Source: Candidatus Poribacteria bacterium
GTDB taxonomy: Bacteria > Poribacteria > WGA-4E > GCA-2687025
Length of the DNA stretch: 64,000 nt
Direction of reading: 5' to 3'
Assembly (NCBI GenBank): GCA_026004875.1
Contig: BPJZ01000006.1
Coordinates: 62,001 to 126,000, forward strand
The translations under genes and the position numbers were made by a program. Positions 8,350 to 16,586 of the stretch are shown here, piece by piece; position 1 is the stretch's first letter, and the number at the start of each line of letters is the position of its first letter. A model generated the notes under the pieces. The model saw only the letters and a program-made list of their open reading frames with translations. It was not told where the DNA came from and did no database searches.

Positions 8350-9354
8350 ATGCCGCTGAATTATTCCATCGCTGAAGAGAACCGATCCGGGTACCGGGTG
8401 CTGGTGCTTCGGGACGAGGCTCGGGATCAGACGGTCCGGATTCTGCCGGAGGTCGGCGCGAACGTCTTCGATTACTCGGTGCGCCACCGCGGGGAGCGTT
8501 ATCCGATTTTAGAGCCGCCGCCCAGCGTTGAGGTGATTGGGCAGCGTCCGACGGCTCACGGAAACCCCGTCCTCTTTCCCTTCCCCAATCGCATTCGTCA
8601 GGGGCGTTGGAGCTGGCAGGGTCGCACCTACCAGTTTGAGGACACCTCCGCCGGAGGGAATCACATCCACGGCCTGGTTTACTATCGGCCCTGGGAGGTG
8701 GCGGTCCACCGGAGCACGCCGGATGGGGCGACGGCCTCCTTCTCCTTCCGCTCGACGGATCATGAGGATATCGGCCGGCAGTATCCCTTTCCCTTTGAGT
8801 TGCTGCTGAGCTGCACGCTGCACGAGGGGGCGCTTCAGCTCGACTTCTCTGCCACTAACGTTGGTGAGGCGCCGATGCCGATGGGTTACGGGCTCCATCC
8901 TTACTTCTCCGCGCCGATCGGATCGGAGACCGCACCGGAGGACTGCCGAATCGTCGTCCCTGCAGAGGCCTATTGGGAGTTAGAGGACTTCTTGCCGACC
9001 GGGAAGGTTCTCCCCGTTTCGGGAAAGTACGATCTGCGGGGGGGAAGGCCGCTTGCTGGGTTGCGCTTTGACGACGTCTTTACCCAGGTGTTGTTGGACC
9101 CGGACGGGCGATGGCGCTGCCGGATCGAGGATGAGGGAATCGGCCTTCGGACGGTGGTCGAGGCGGAATCGATCTTCCGGGAGATTGTCGTCTACACGCC
9201 GCCTGGCCGGCGGGCGATCTGCTTTGAGCCGTACACCTGTCCGACCGATGCGCCGAACCTGGCTGCACGAGGCTTGGACGTGGGATTGATCGTCCTGGAG
9301 CCGGAAGAAACGTTCAGCGCAACGGTCCGAGTTATTCCTGAACCGATGGGATAA
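8350..9354 (+). CDS. Aldose 1-epimerase family protein
   Basis: This 334-residue protein has the galactose-mutarotase fold. Motifs include GNPVLFPFPNRI early on, GGNHIHGLVYYRPWEV with a candidate catalytic His, MGYGLHPYFSAP with the second, and VVYTPPGRRAICFEPYTCP near the end. These correspond to the His/His/Glu arrangement of GalM-type enzymes that interconvert alpha and beta anomers. The ATG at 8350 has AAGGAG nine bases upstream; the longer open frame starts inside the integrase relic. It ends four bases before the amidohydrolase start, so the two are co-transcribed. Confidence 0.88.
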   Translation: MPLNYSIAEENRSGYRVLVLRDEARDQTVRILPEVGANVFDYSVRHRGERYPILEPPPSVEVIGQRPTAHGNPVLFPFPNRIRQGRWSWQGRTYQFEDTSAGGNHIHGLVYYRPWEVAVHRSTPDGATASFSFRSTDHEDIGRQYPFPFELLLSCTLHEGALQLDFSATNVGEAPMPMGYGLHPYFSAPIGSETAPEDCRIVVPAEAYWELEDFLPTGKVLPVSGKYDLRGGRPLAGLRFDDVFTQVLLDPDGRWRCRIEDEGIGLRTVVEAESIFREIVVYTPPGRRAICFEPYTCPTDAPNLAARGLDVGLIVLEPEETFSATVRVIPEPMG

Positions 9355-9358
9355 GCCG

Positions 9359-10292
9359 ATGCTGATTGTGGACGCCCACATGCACCTTTGGGACCGGATT
9401 GACGGGCGGCTTGGCAGGGATCGGGTGCGCCCGGAGGCGTTGGGGGCCGTCCGGATCGGGCGCCGTCGGGCTCGGATGATGCCTCCTTCTTTTGCCGACT
9501 GCCGCTGTCCCGCCGAAGTGGCTTTGGCCTACTTTGACGACGCCGGTGTGGACGTCGGCGTGGTCGTCCAAGAGTATCTGGACGGCCCGCAGAACGAGTA
9601 TCTCGCCGAGGTGCTTCGTCAGTACCCCCGATCGGTTTTTCGCCCACGCGCTTCCGAATTTCTTTCGGCCGGAAGGCTGTCTAGACGAGTGGCGCCGTCT
9701 TCGGGAGATGGGGTTTCGAGGGGTGAAGATTCCGGCGGCCCATCTGGCGGCGGCAACCCCCCGGATTCGGCTGGACGATCCGCACCTGATGCGACTCTAC
9801 GAGGCGCTCGCCGAGGCGGGCGATTGTGTGCTCGCAGCGGACTTGGCCGAGGGAGCGACTCAGGTGGCCGAACTGAAGACCGTCGCAACGGCCTTTCCGG
9901 AGCTCCCCATTGTGTTAGGACACTTTGGCATGGCCAACCGCCCTGGATGGTTCTCTCAACTCCGTTTAGCCCAACTGCCCAACGTCTTCATCGAGTCGGG
10001 GGGTCTCTGCTGGCTGTTCCGATACGAGGAACCGCCGTTCGAAGACGCTCAGGAGGCGATCCGGATCGCCTCCTTGGAGGTCGGCGTCGAAAAGCTGATG
10101 TGGGGCAGCGATCTTCCCCGGACGCTCCTAGACTTCACCTATCGGCAGATGCTCGACTTCGTCCGTGAGGGATGCGAGTTCTTCTCCGAGGAGGAGAAGG
10201 CGCAGTTCTTAGGTGGAAACGCCGCGCGGGTCTACCGGCTCTCAACCCAACCGCGCAAGAAACAGGGATTGACGCCGATCACGGCCTGGTGA
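9359..10292 (+). CDS. Amidohydrolase-family metal-dependent hydrolase, one frameshift
   Basis: The N-terminal piece carries the metal-binding DAHMHLWD motif (HxH). The frame changes near 9625-9640, in TACCCCCGATCGG, and the remainder reads through FRGVKIPAAH, LPIVLGHFGMAN, FIESGGL and KLMWGSDLPRTLLDF to a stop at 10292. Those are the later metal and active-site segments of the TIM-barrel amidohydrolase_2 family, which includes lactone hydrolases and decarboxylases. One base restores a protein of about 310 residues. It directly follows the epimerase gene, so sugar-lactone hydrolysis is a reasonable guess. It converges with the membrane-protein gene and overlaps it by 14 bases. Confidence 0.8.
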
Positions 10293-10884
10293 GAGTGAAG
10301 ACGCAGTAGCCAAGGTAAAAGACGCTGAACAGCCCCGCACAGGCTGCACAGATTCCGCGCAGCCAGCGTCGATCCGTCCAGCTCCAGAGCCGCCAACCGG
10401 CCGCCACCACGAGTGCCCACTCGATCCCCGATCCGATCAACCCCCAGTGGGCTGGGTCCCAATAGGAGACCGGGCTGAGAAACCGCCAGTCGGAGAATGG
10501 AAACAGATGCCGGTGTCCGTCGTCGTGGTGCAGCAGTAAGTCTAAAAAGGAGTGGAATAGAACGCCGACGACCAGCCACGCGATCCGCCTCCAGCGGAGC
10601 CGCCAGGCGACCCAGCCCAAAGCCCCCCAGATCGGAAAGGAGTGGAACAGGTCAAAGAGCGCTTGCCAGGCAGGATCGAAGTACCGGGCTCCCCACAGCT
10701 CACGGCCGGAGGCGCCCCGAACGAACCGCTCGACGAGAAAAAACAGAAATATCGGTGCATCGGGAAGCGCTCCGCCGACGCCGACCGCCCAGTTGCGGGC
10801 CCATTGTTTGCGATGGCCTAAAACGGCTAGGTTGATCAGGACGTGGCTTGGTGTGTGCAACGCTCTTTTCCTACCAAGGAGCAT
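10279..10884 (-). CDS. Membrane protein, YdjM/DUF457-like metal-dependent hydrolase family
   Basis: About 201 residues with four to five hydrophobic segments and conserved His-rich patches: [15 protein letters not shown] at the N-terminus, GALPDAPIF, and [23 protein letters not shown]. The HTPSH/DxP/HxxxD/H pattern resembles inner-membrane putative metal-dependent hydrolases of the YdjM/DUF457 group. The ATG at 10884 would overlap the ribosome-binding site of the divergent mgsA gene. A TTG nine codons downstream, preceded by AGGAAAAGAG, is an equally likely start. No specific substrate is known. Confidence 0.68.
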   Translation of the reverse strand: MLLGRKRALHTPSHVLINLAVLGHRKQWARNWAVGVGGALPDAPIFLFFLVERFVRGASGRELWGARYFDPAWQALFDLFHSFPIWGALGWVAWRLRWRRIAWLVVGVLFHSFLDLLLHHDDGHRHLFPFSDWRFLSPVSYWDPAHWGLIGSGIEWALVVAAGWRLWSWTDRRWLRGICAACAGLFSVFYLGYCVFTLTRP

Positions 10885-10889
10885 CGCCG

Positions 10890-11375
10890 ATGGCTCAGCG
10901 AATTCCCATGTCCCCGATGAAGCACATCGCCCTAGTGGCCCACGACAACATGAAGTCGGAACTGTTGGAGTGGGCGCGGTACAATCGGGAGACGCTGCGG
11001 CAGCATCATCTCTGGGCGACCGGCACCACAGGCGCCCTGCTCGAGCGGGAGCTGGACCTTCGGGTTCGGCGATTTCTCAGCGGTCCGCTCGGCGGCGACC
11101 AGCAGGTCGGCGCGAAGATCGCTACCGGCGCGATGGACCTGCTGATCTTCTTCTGGGATCCGCTCTCCCCCCAGCCGCACGACCCGGACGTCAAGGCCCT
11201 CCTGCGAATCGCCGTCGTCTGGAACATCCCCGTCGCCTGCAACCGAGCGACGGCCGATTTTATCCTCTCTTCGCCCCTGATGCACGGACCTTATGAGCGG
11301 ATTGTTCGGCACCTTCCCAGCCCGGAGGAGCGCCTTCAGGAGCTGATCGGCGCGGCTTCGGCGGAATCATCCTGA
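10890..11375 (+). CDS. mgsA: Methylglyoxal synthase
   Basis: A 161-residue enzyme converting dihydroxyacetone phosphate to methylglyoxal and phosphate, a bypass of lower glycolysis used during sugar-phosphate stress. Characteristic segments are [48 protein letters not shown] with the catalytic Asp, and [13 protein letters not shown] followed by [13 protein letters not shown]. The ATG at 10890 has AAGGAG eight bases upstream. Length and motif order match the family closely. The 3' end overlaps the convergent peptidase gene by 40 bases. Confidence 0.95.
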   Translation: MAQRIPMSPMKHIALVAHDNMKSELLEWARYNRETLRQHHLWATGTTGALLERELDLRVRRFLSGPLGGDQQVGAKIATGAMDLLIFFWDPLSPQPHDPDVKALLRIAVVWNIPVACNRATADFILSSPLMHGPYERIVRHLPSPEERLQELIGAASAESS

Positions 11376-12100
11376 TGGGCTTCTAGAAGTGTTTCCAACG
11401 CGATTCGATGCGCTTCGACCCGCTCTTGAAGAGGACGAACCGTCGGCGTCTCGGTGGTCACGAGGTGATCGGTGTGGTCCCGGAACAAGGCGATCGGAAT
11501 TCCGGCCCCGCGCTCCTGTCGGCGAGGCGCGTTCGGATCGGGATGGATGACCCCAAGCCGGGCCGGATCGCCTTCGATCGTCGGCTCCAGATTGATCGGA
11601 CAGACGGTACCGACGCGCCGAACGATCTCCTCCCCGACCGGCGGGCCGTTCCGGCGAAGCTCGTACAGATAGAAGCCGGGGCTCTCCCAGTCCTCATGAA
11701 GGTCCACCGCCAGTGCAAAGCGCCGGCCAGCAACCCAGTGGTGCACGGCGCGGATCTCCGGTAGCTCTTCGCGGTCGTATGCCCAGTTGAGATCCACCCC
11801 GTCCGCGTTCTCCCGGCGATCGTGGACGTATCCCCACGGGTTGAGGCAGGGAAGCACCCAAAAGGAAAAACACTCGGTCCACCTCTCCCCCTGAGCCTCT
11901 AAAAATCGAAGGACGGCCTCAACCCCTGCAGGCTCGTCGCCGTGCGTTCCTGCGGAAAGATAGACGCTCGGCAGCCGTCGCGAAGCCACGCTCCGGACAC
12001 CGTAGATCGGAAACCCGGACGCCTGAGCCAGGGTCAAAAGCTCCCAAGTGGTTCGATCCAGCGCTTCCAGCCGCTTGACGATCCGCTGATAATCCCGCAT
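11336..12100 (-). CDS. M14-family zinc carboxypeptidase-like protein
   Basis: The 254-residue product has the metal-binding pattern of M14 peptidases and succinylglutamate-desuccinylase relatives: [11 protein letters not shown] (HxxE), then [21 protein letters not shown] with the substrate-binding Asn/Arg region, then [10 protein letters not shown] with the third zinc His, and a late TTETPT segment with a candidate catalytic Glu. There is no signal peptide, so it probably acts in the cytoplasm. The ATG at 12100 has GGAGG seven bases upstream and is preferred over the one 21 bases upstream. Confidence 0.85.
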   Translation of the reverse strand: MRDYQRIVKRLEALDRTTWELLTLAQASGFPIYGVRSVASRRLPSVYLSAGTHGDEPAGVEAVLRFLEAQGERWTECFSFWVLPCLNPWGYVHDRRENADGVDLNWAYDREELPEIRAVHHWVAGRRFALAVDLHEDWESPGFYLYELRRNGPPVGEEIVRRVGTVCPINLEPTIEGDPARLGVIHPDPNAPRRQERGAGIPIALFRDHTDHLVTTETPTVRPLQERVEAHRIALETLLEAHQDDSAEAAPISS

Positions 12101-12220
12101 CCGCAACCTCCATGAGCTCATGATAGCCGTCTTTGTCCCCGGTCGTCGCGACCTGAGAGATCAACCCGACCGGGCGGCTCTTCGTTTTTTCCTCTGGAAC
12201 GCGCAGAAAGGGAGACGACC

Positions 12221-12724
12221 ATGCGGACAAAGGGGCTCGGAATCCTGATCGGCGGGCTTTTACTGGCCACCCTCGCGCAAGGGGAGACCGGATTGTTCAC
12301 CGACAAGGAGCGGTACCGGGTCGGCGAGCCCGTGACTTTCATCCTCCGGAACGAGACGGATAAGGATATGACCTGGGGCTCGATCAGCTATTACCCGACC
12401 GTTTGGCGGATCCGTCCGGACGGCTCCGAGGAGATCGTTCGAGAGCTTCCCTTGATCGTGCTCTTAGCGCTTGGAGTTCTTCCCTCCGGAAGAGAGAAGC
12501 GGTGGGTTTGGGATCAAAGGGACTACTACCAGTGGTACGACCAGGTGATGCCTCCCACGGACCCACGGAAGCAGGTTCCACCGGGGGAGTACCTTGGTCG
12601 GTTTGAGACGCTGACCCATGGGGTGTTCGAGACGGACTCTTTCTGGATCGACGAAGCTCTTCCGGTGGACCCTCAGGGTAAGCTGACGACTACCTGGGCC
12701 GCGCTGAAGCAGGGCCGTTTTTAG
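12221..12724 (+). CDS. Secreted BsuPI-like domain protein with GKLxxxW C-terminal tail
   Basis: A 167-residue protein with a clean signal peptide (LGILIGGLLLATLAQG). The single domain resembles the intracellular proteinase inhibitor BsuPI beta-sandwich: DKERYRVGEPVTFILRNETD at the start, a central WRIRPDG strand, and PPGEYLGRFET near the end. It closes with PVDPQGKLTTTWAALK plus four residues, the tail shared with two other secreted proteins here. The ATG follows AAGGGAG. A cell-surface or periplasmic role is inferred; inhibition of a protease is not shown. The convergent YkgJ-type gene ends four bases away. Confidence 0.8.
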   Translation: MRTKGLGILIGGLLLATLAQGETGLFTDKERYRVGEPVTFILRNETDKDMTWGSISYYPTVWRIRPDGSEEIVRELPLIVLLALGVLPSGREKRWVWDQRDYYQWYDQVMPPTDPRKQVPPGEYLGRFETLTHGVFETDSFWIDEALPVDPQGKLTTTWAALKQGRF

Positions 12725-12728
12725 CCGA

Positions 12729-13388
12729 TTAGCCGGAGGGTGTCGGCTCCTCCCAGGGAAGGGGGTGCCCTCGTTCCTTCCAGCGGCGAAGGAGCAAAAA
12801 GGCCATTGGCTCTTTGGTTGCGTTGCCGAAGGATTCGCTGAGCAGCCGCACCTTTTGCCAGTAGTCCAGGTAGTCCACCGCGTCGCGGACGGCGAAGGCC
12901 TTCTCTCGGCAGGTTTTCGGACAGCAGTCCACAGAGCGTCCGTTCCAGAGAGGTGCCCCCCAGACGCGACAGATCGGGGGGCGGTCTGGGTAGACTGAAC
13001 AGACGCCGCCGATCAGAAAGGGGCAACGACCCTCCGGACGATCGTCCAGAAGGGCGGAGGCCTCCCCAAGTGGGTCGATGGCGGCCGTCTCCGGGGCGAT
13101 GCCGGCCGCTTCAAGTCGCCAAGCGGCCTGGGCGGCCCGTTCCAAAACGGCACGCTGGAGAGCGGCAGGGAACCGTTCCAGAGCGTCTAGCATCGGCTCC
13201 AGTTCCAGGGGGGCCAGCGGAAGCAGTGCCCCCGACTGGCAACAGTCCCTGCAGGTCGCCGGGCAGGGACGCACCGCCGGATGAGCCCGGACGCGCGCGA
13301 CATCCTGGTCGATCAGGACGAGCAGTTGGCGATATTTCTGCCGAGCGATCTCGACCCGGACCGTCTGAGCCGTCTCCTGAACGCTCAT
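12729..13388 (-). CDS. YkgJ-family cysteine cluster protein
   Basis: 219 residues with the Cys pattern of the YkgJ/CxxCxxCC family: CPATCRDCC, then GRCPFLIGGVCSVYPDRPPICRVWG, then CCPKTCREK. These Cys residues are thought to bind zinc or an iron-sulfur centre; the function of the family is not established. The N-terminus is helical and the protein appears cytoplasmic. Its ATG overlaps the stop codon of the upstream ferredoxin-NADP reductase gene (ATGA), implying coupled translation and perhaps a shared redox role. Confidence 0.82.
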   Translation of the reverse strand: MSVQETAQTVRVEIARQKYRQLLVLIDQDVARVRAHPAVRPCPATCRDCCQSGALLPLAPLELEPMLDALERFPAALQRAVLERAAQAAWRLEAAGIAPETAAIDPLGEASALLDDRPEGRCPFLIGGVCSVYPDRPPICRVWGAPLWNGRSVDCCPKTCREKAFAVRDAVDYLDYWQKVRLLSESFGNATKEPMAFLLLRRWKERGHPLPWEEPTPSG

Positions 13389-14386
13389 CGAAGCCCCATG
13401 TCGCTACTGTGGCCGGGGAAGACCTTGGAGTTGGGGTCAATGTGGACCTTGGCGTAGTTCACGGCGATCGCCACCTCGCCGACGCCGACAGCGATCAGCT
13501 TGAGCTTCCCATCGTACCAGGCGATGTCCCCGGCGGCGAAGACCCCCTTTCGGTTCGTCTCCATGTGCCGATCCACAACCACCTGTCCGCCGTGGAGCTC
13601 CAACCCCCAGGACCGGATCGGACCCGGGTCCGACTTGAAGCCGATCTGAATGATCAACGCGTCGGCTTCCAGGGTGCGCAGCTCGCCGGTTTTGGTATTC
13701 CGGATGGTGACCGCTTCGAGGTGATCCGTCCCGTGAGCCTCCTCAACCACCCACCAGAGGAGAATCTCGATCGGCTGCTTCATCAGCTCCCGAACGTTCC
13801 CCTCGTGGGCGCGAAAGACGTCCCGGCGGTGGACCAGCGTCAGCTTTTTGGCGATCGGGGCCAGATGGAGCGCCCAGTCCACCGCCGAATCGCCCCCACC
13901 AACAATCACGACCCGCTTTCCGGCCCACTGTTCCGGGTTGCGCACGACGTAGTAGACCCCCTTGTCCACCAGCTCTTCGACACCGGGCCGGTCCAGACGG
14001 GTCGGCTGGAGGGAGCCGATTCCGGCGCAAAGGATCACTGTCCGGGACCACCGAACCCCCTTGGAGGTCTTAAGAGCATATAGCCCGGAGGCCTCGTCAA
14101 AGTGCAGCTCCTGCGCCTGCTCGTTCAGACAGACCTGAGGGTTCTTCCACAGTCCTTGATCCACCATCCGGGCGACTAGGTCTTTGGCTCGAATCTTCGG
14201 GAATCCCGGCATGTCGTAGATGTATTTCTCCGGATAGAGGGCGGTGAGCTGCCCGCCCAACTCCGGCAAGCTGTCAATGATCCGGGTGCTGCATTCGCGA
14301 ACGCCGGCGTAAAAGGCTCCAAACAGCCCAACTGGACCACCGCCGATGATGGTGATGTCCTTGACGTCCGTCGGCGTCTCCGACAC
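13385..14386 (-). CDS. Thioredoxin-reductase-like ferredoxin-NADP(+) reductase
   Basis: 333-residue flavoprotein with two dinucleotide-binding loops: IIGGGPVGLFGAFYAG for FAD near residue 12 and VVIVGGGDSAVDWALHLAP for NADPH near residue 160. It also shows GGQLTALYPEKYIYDMPGFP and the FAD-contacting GVFAAGDI. The redox-active CxxC of true thioredoxin reductases is missing, which places it in the YumC/type-2 FNR group. It should transfer electrons between NADPH and ferredoxin. The start is a GTG with GGGAGGAG upstream. It lies in a minus-strand run with a coiled-coil membrane protein before it and the YkgJ-type gene after it. Confidence 0.9.
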   Translation of the reverse strand: MSETPTDVKDITIIGGGPVGLFGAFYAGVRECSTRIIDSLPELGGQLTALYPEKYIYDMPGFPKIRAKDLVARMVDQGLWKNPQVCLNEQAQELHFDEASGLYALKTSKGVRWSRTVILCAGIGSLQPTRLDRPGVEELVDKGVYYVVRNPEQWAGKRVVIVGGGDSAVDWALHLAPIAKKLTLVHRRDVFRAHEGNVRELMKQPIEILLWWVVEEAHGTDHLEAVTIRNTKTGELRTLEADALIIQIGFKSDPGPIRSWGLELHGGQVVVDRHMETNRKGVFAAGDIAWYDGKLKLIAVGVGEVAIAVNYAKVHIDPNSKVFPGHSSDMGLR

Positions 14387-14511
14387 GATTGCTCTCTCCT
14401 CCCGTAAGCTTTTTCTCGTTTGGTGCAGGTCTGTTCCTGAAGACTCTCCGGAAAAGGGCCTTCCTCGAGGAGGGTACCCCCCTGTCCGGTTCGAGCCAAG
14501 CGCCGGACGAC

Positions 14512-14841
14512 CTATTGTTGGCTCCCCGGACCTGAGGACGTCCTTTCCTCCTCAATCGGCGCCGTCTCGGTGCGCTGGAGCTGGGCTAGTTGCCGCCGGG
14601 TCTCCTCCAACGCTAGCCGAAGGGCTTCCACCTGGGTTGTTTTCTCCCGAAGCTGCTCCTGAAGGTGCTGAATCTGTTCCAGGAGCTGGTTTCGTTCTCG
14701 CTCCAGTTCGCCCAGCTCCGCCGCATAGGCCATTTGCACCGCCTCGGCCTGATCGACCTTCATTGAGAGGGAGATCGTCAGGCCCAGCGTCACGATCAAA
14801 AGCAGCAGTAGAGCGAGGATGATATACCGGCTGGTGGCCAT
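14512..14841 (-). CDS. Membrane-anchored coiled-coil protein
   Basis: A 109-residue protein with one N-terminal transmembrane helix (YIILALLLLLIVTLGLTISL) followed by about 65 residues of regular heptads rich in Glu, Gln, Leu and Arg, and a short polar tail. The layout resembles small FtsB/FtsL-like or structural membrane coiled-coil proteins, but no specific family is recognised. It sits between the Gfo/Idh/MocA gene and the ferredoxin-NADP reductase gene on the same strand. Confidence 0.7.
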   Translation of the reverse strand: MATSRYIILALLLLLIVTLGLTISLSMKVDQAEAVQMAYAAELGELERERNQLLEQIQHLQEQLREKTTQVEALRLALEETRRQLAQLQRTETAPIEEERTSSGPGSQQ

Positions 14842-14871
14842 GCGTGGCTTTGTCCTCGTGTCCGCTCAGGG

Positions 14872-15936
14872 CTACCAGATCCAAGACCGAACCGGCTCCA
14901 AGTGCCCGGAGCGAGCGGAGCGGATCCCAGCGTCTAGGATCGCCATCGCGTCCAAGTTGATCTCCGGACGCAGCGTCTCGTGAACCGGCTCGCCGGTCTC
15001 TAGGTGGTGGATAAACTCCTCAGCCACGTTGCGCCGGCCCTCCGGGAGGGGCTCCGGTTCGTGAAGCTCGCCTTCCCCTCCGTCCTGAAAGAGCCGTACG
15101 CCGCCGCGCCGTTCCAAGGCGATCGTGCCCTCGGTTCCGTAGATCACCGCTAACGCCGAAACGCCGTGGTTCACGCAGCTCCAGGTCGCCTCCAAGATGG
15201 CCATCGCCGAAGGATAGCGGACCAGCAGTGCGGCGTTGTCGTCGGCATCGGCAAAATGGCTCGCAAAGTTGCCCCGGAGCCCCAAGACCGCCTGCGCGGG
15301 CTCGCCTAGAACCCATCGGGAAAGGTTCGCCCCATAGCAGCAGTAATCCAGGAGCGCCCCGCCGCCGTCCTCGGCGTGGTGCCACCACTCAGCGGCCTTT
15401 TCCTGCGAACTTAGATCGGCCAGCGGCCCTCGCGACCCGGCCCGCCACTTGAACTGGAACACGCGACCGATCAGGCCGTTGTCCACCAGGCGTTTGGCCA
15501 GCCGCCAGGCGGGGGACCAAGTCGACGGCCAGTTGACGATCAGCTCGACGCCTGCCTCTCGCGTGGCCCGGATCATTCGCAGCAGCTCGTCAAAGCTAGC
15601 CGCTGGAGGCTTCTCGGTGATCACGTGAGCGCCGGCCGCTGCCGCTGCTTCGGTGACCTCGCCGTGGCGGGCGTTCTCCGGACAGGCGATGATGATGTCG
15701 AACGACTCCTTCTCAAGCATCTCTCGATAGTCCTGATACACCTTGGGAATGCCCGCCTTCTCGACGGAGTACTTTAGATTCGCCCGGCGGGTCATCGGTG
15801 CCTCCGAAAGCGAGGGCCGCGACGGCACCGTGTCGGCGCAGGCCACCCACTCCACCGCCTCCAGCGCGCTGAACTGATCCACCAGCCAGGTAACGTGCAT
15901 GTGCGCAAACCCGATAATTCCTACCCGATAGGCCAT
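14872..15936 (-). CDS. Gfo/Idh/MocA-family oxidoreductase
   Basis: An intact 354-residue NAD(P)-dependent dehydrogenase. The N-terminus VGIIGFAHMHVTWL replaces the usual GxGxxG with GFAHMH, a variant seen in this superfamily. It is followed by IIACPENARHG and the active-site segment VITEKPPAASFDE with the conserved Lys. The C-terminal domain has HHAEDGGGALLDYCCYGANL, with a candidate catalytic His/Asp region. The substrate is unknown; cyclitols, sugars or sugar acids are typical. The ATG follows AAAGGAG. It is the first gene of the 15.9-12.7 kb minus-strand run and is intact, unlike the homologue at 5094-6139. Confidence 0.88.
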   Translation of the reverse strand: MAYRVGIIGFAHMHVTWLVDQFSALEAVEWVACADTVPSRPSLSEAPMTRRANLKYSVEKAGIPKVYQDYREMLEKESFDIIIACPENARHGEVTEAAAAAGAHVITEKPPAASFDELLRMIRATREAGVELIVNWPSTWSPAWRLAKRLVDNGLIGRVFQFKWRAGSRGPLADLSSQEKAAEWWHHAEDGGGALLDYCCYGANLSRWVLGEPAQAVLGLRGNFASHFADADDNAALLVRYPSAMAILEATWSCVNHGVSALAVIYGTEGTIALERRGGVRLFQDGGEGELHEPEPLPEGRRNVAEEFIHHLETGEPVHETLRPEINLDAMAILDAGIRSARSGHLEPVRSWIW

Positions 15937-15989
15937 CGTCGTTCTCCTTTTTTGCTCAAATCCGTGCTCGCAAAGCGATCGGCGAGGCT

Positions 15990-16018
15990 ATTGTCCAGCC
16001 TTTGGCGGGAAGTTTCAA
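15990..16018 (-). promoter_or_regulatory. Promoter for the minus-strand Gfo/Idh/MocA gene
   Basis: Minus-strand TTGAAA (16018-16013) and GACAAT (15995-15990) are spaced by 17 bases, about 55 bases upstream of the ATG at 15936. It lies back-to-back with the copper-operon promoter. Confidence 0.45.
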
Positions 16019-16037
16019 GAGAGCTCAGATTGTACCC

Positions 16038-16067
16038 TTGCATCTCTCCGCCGTGGAGCGCTATACT
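16038..16067 (+). promoter_or_regulatory. Copper-operon promoter with palindromic spacer
   Basis: TTGCAT (16038-16043) and TATACT (16062-16067) are separated by 18 bases. The spacer holds a short palindrome, CTCC-GCCGT-GGAG (16046-16058). Operators placed between -35 and -10 are typical of MerR-family regulators such as CueR, though those spacers are usually 19-20 bases. No regulator gene is visible nearby. Confidence 0.5.
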
Positions 16068-16113
16068 TCCCAACGAGTGAAACATTATCTTCGAAAAGTT
16101 GAGGGTATTGCCG

Positions 16114-16464
16114 ATGGTCCGGCGGCCTGGGACGCTCTCATTAAGCTTGCTGATGCTGCTGGTGGGCAGCCTGACGGTGGGGCTTTCCCAGCACGCCTAC
16201 TGCCGGGTTGCGCCGCTGGACAGCTGCGCCGACGCCTGTCAAGTGGACATCGGCTGCCGGGATGGCTACGACCTCCAGACGACAAACCCCGCTCCTCCCC
16301 TCGGGAATGGTGGCGTTGCGGTTGCTTGGCTGGGGAGCGGGACTCCGCCGCGGGTGGAACCCCCTGCGCCGATGGCCTTGGCGCCGCTCCCTGGGCGCTC
16401 GGAGATCGTTCCTCAGCTTATGTTCTCCTTCCAGCTTCGTCCTCGTTCTCCCCCACCTGCTTAA
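16114..16464 (+). CDS. Small secreted protein leading the copper operon
   Basis: A 116-residue open frame with a convincing signal peptide (TLSLSLLMLLVGSLTVGLS) and a mature part with four Cys in the first 40 residues (YCRVAPLDSCADACQVDIGC), then Pro-rich sequence. It lies 47 bases after a good promoter and 122 bases before the Met-rich copper protein. The start is supported only by a weak GAGGG. The Cys-rich mature region and its location suggest a metal-related envelope role. I recognise no family, so it could be misannotated non-coding sequence. Confidence 0.5.
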   Translation: MVRRPGTLSLSLLMLLVGSLTVGLSQHAYCRVAPLDSCADACQVDIGCRDGYDLQTTNPAPPLGNGGVAVAWLGSGTPPRVEPPAPMALAPLPGRSEIVPQLMFSFQLRPRSPPPA

Positions 16465-16586
16465 AAAGCCCCTAAGACACTTCCTTTCAGGCTGAGCCTG
16501 TACCCTGTCGAAAATAGAAAACTCAACCTGGAAAGCCTCTCGAATTCTCTTCTGATCGATTGCAACACGCAAAGGAGTTGATCGCC

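Noticed and set aside
12953-14083. 376-residue plus-strand open frame opposite the YkgJ and ferredoxin-reductase genes
   Set aside because: High GC lengthens antisense frames. The minus-strand proteins have intact FAD and Cys motifs; this frame has none.
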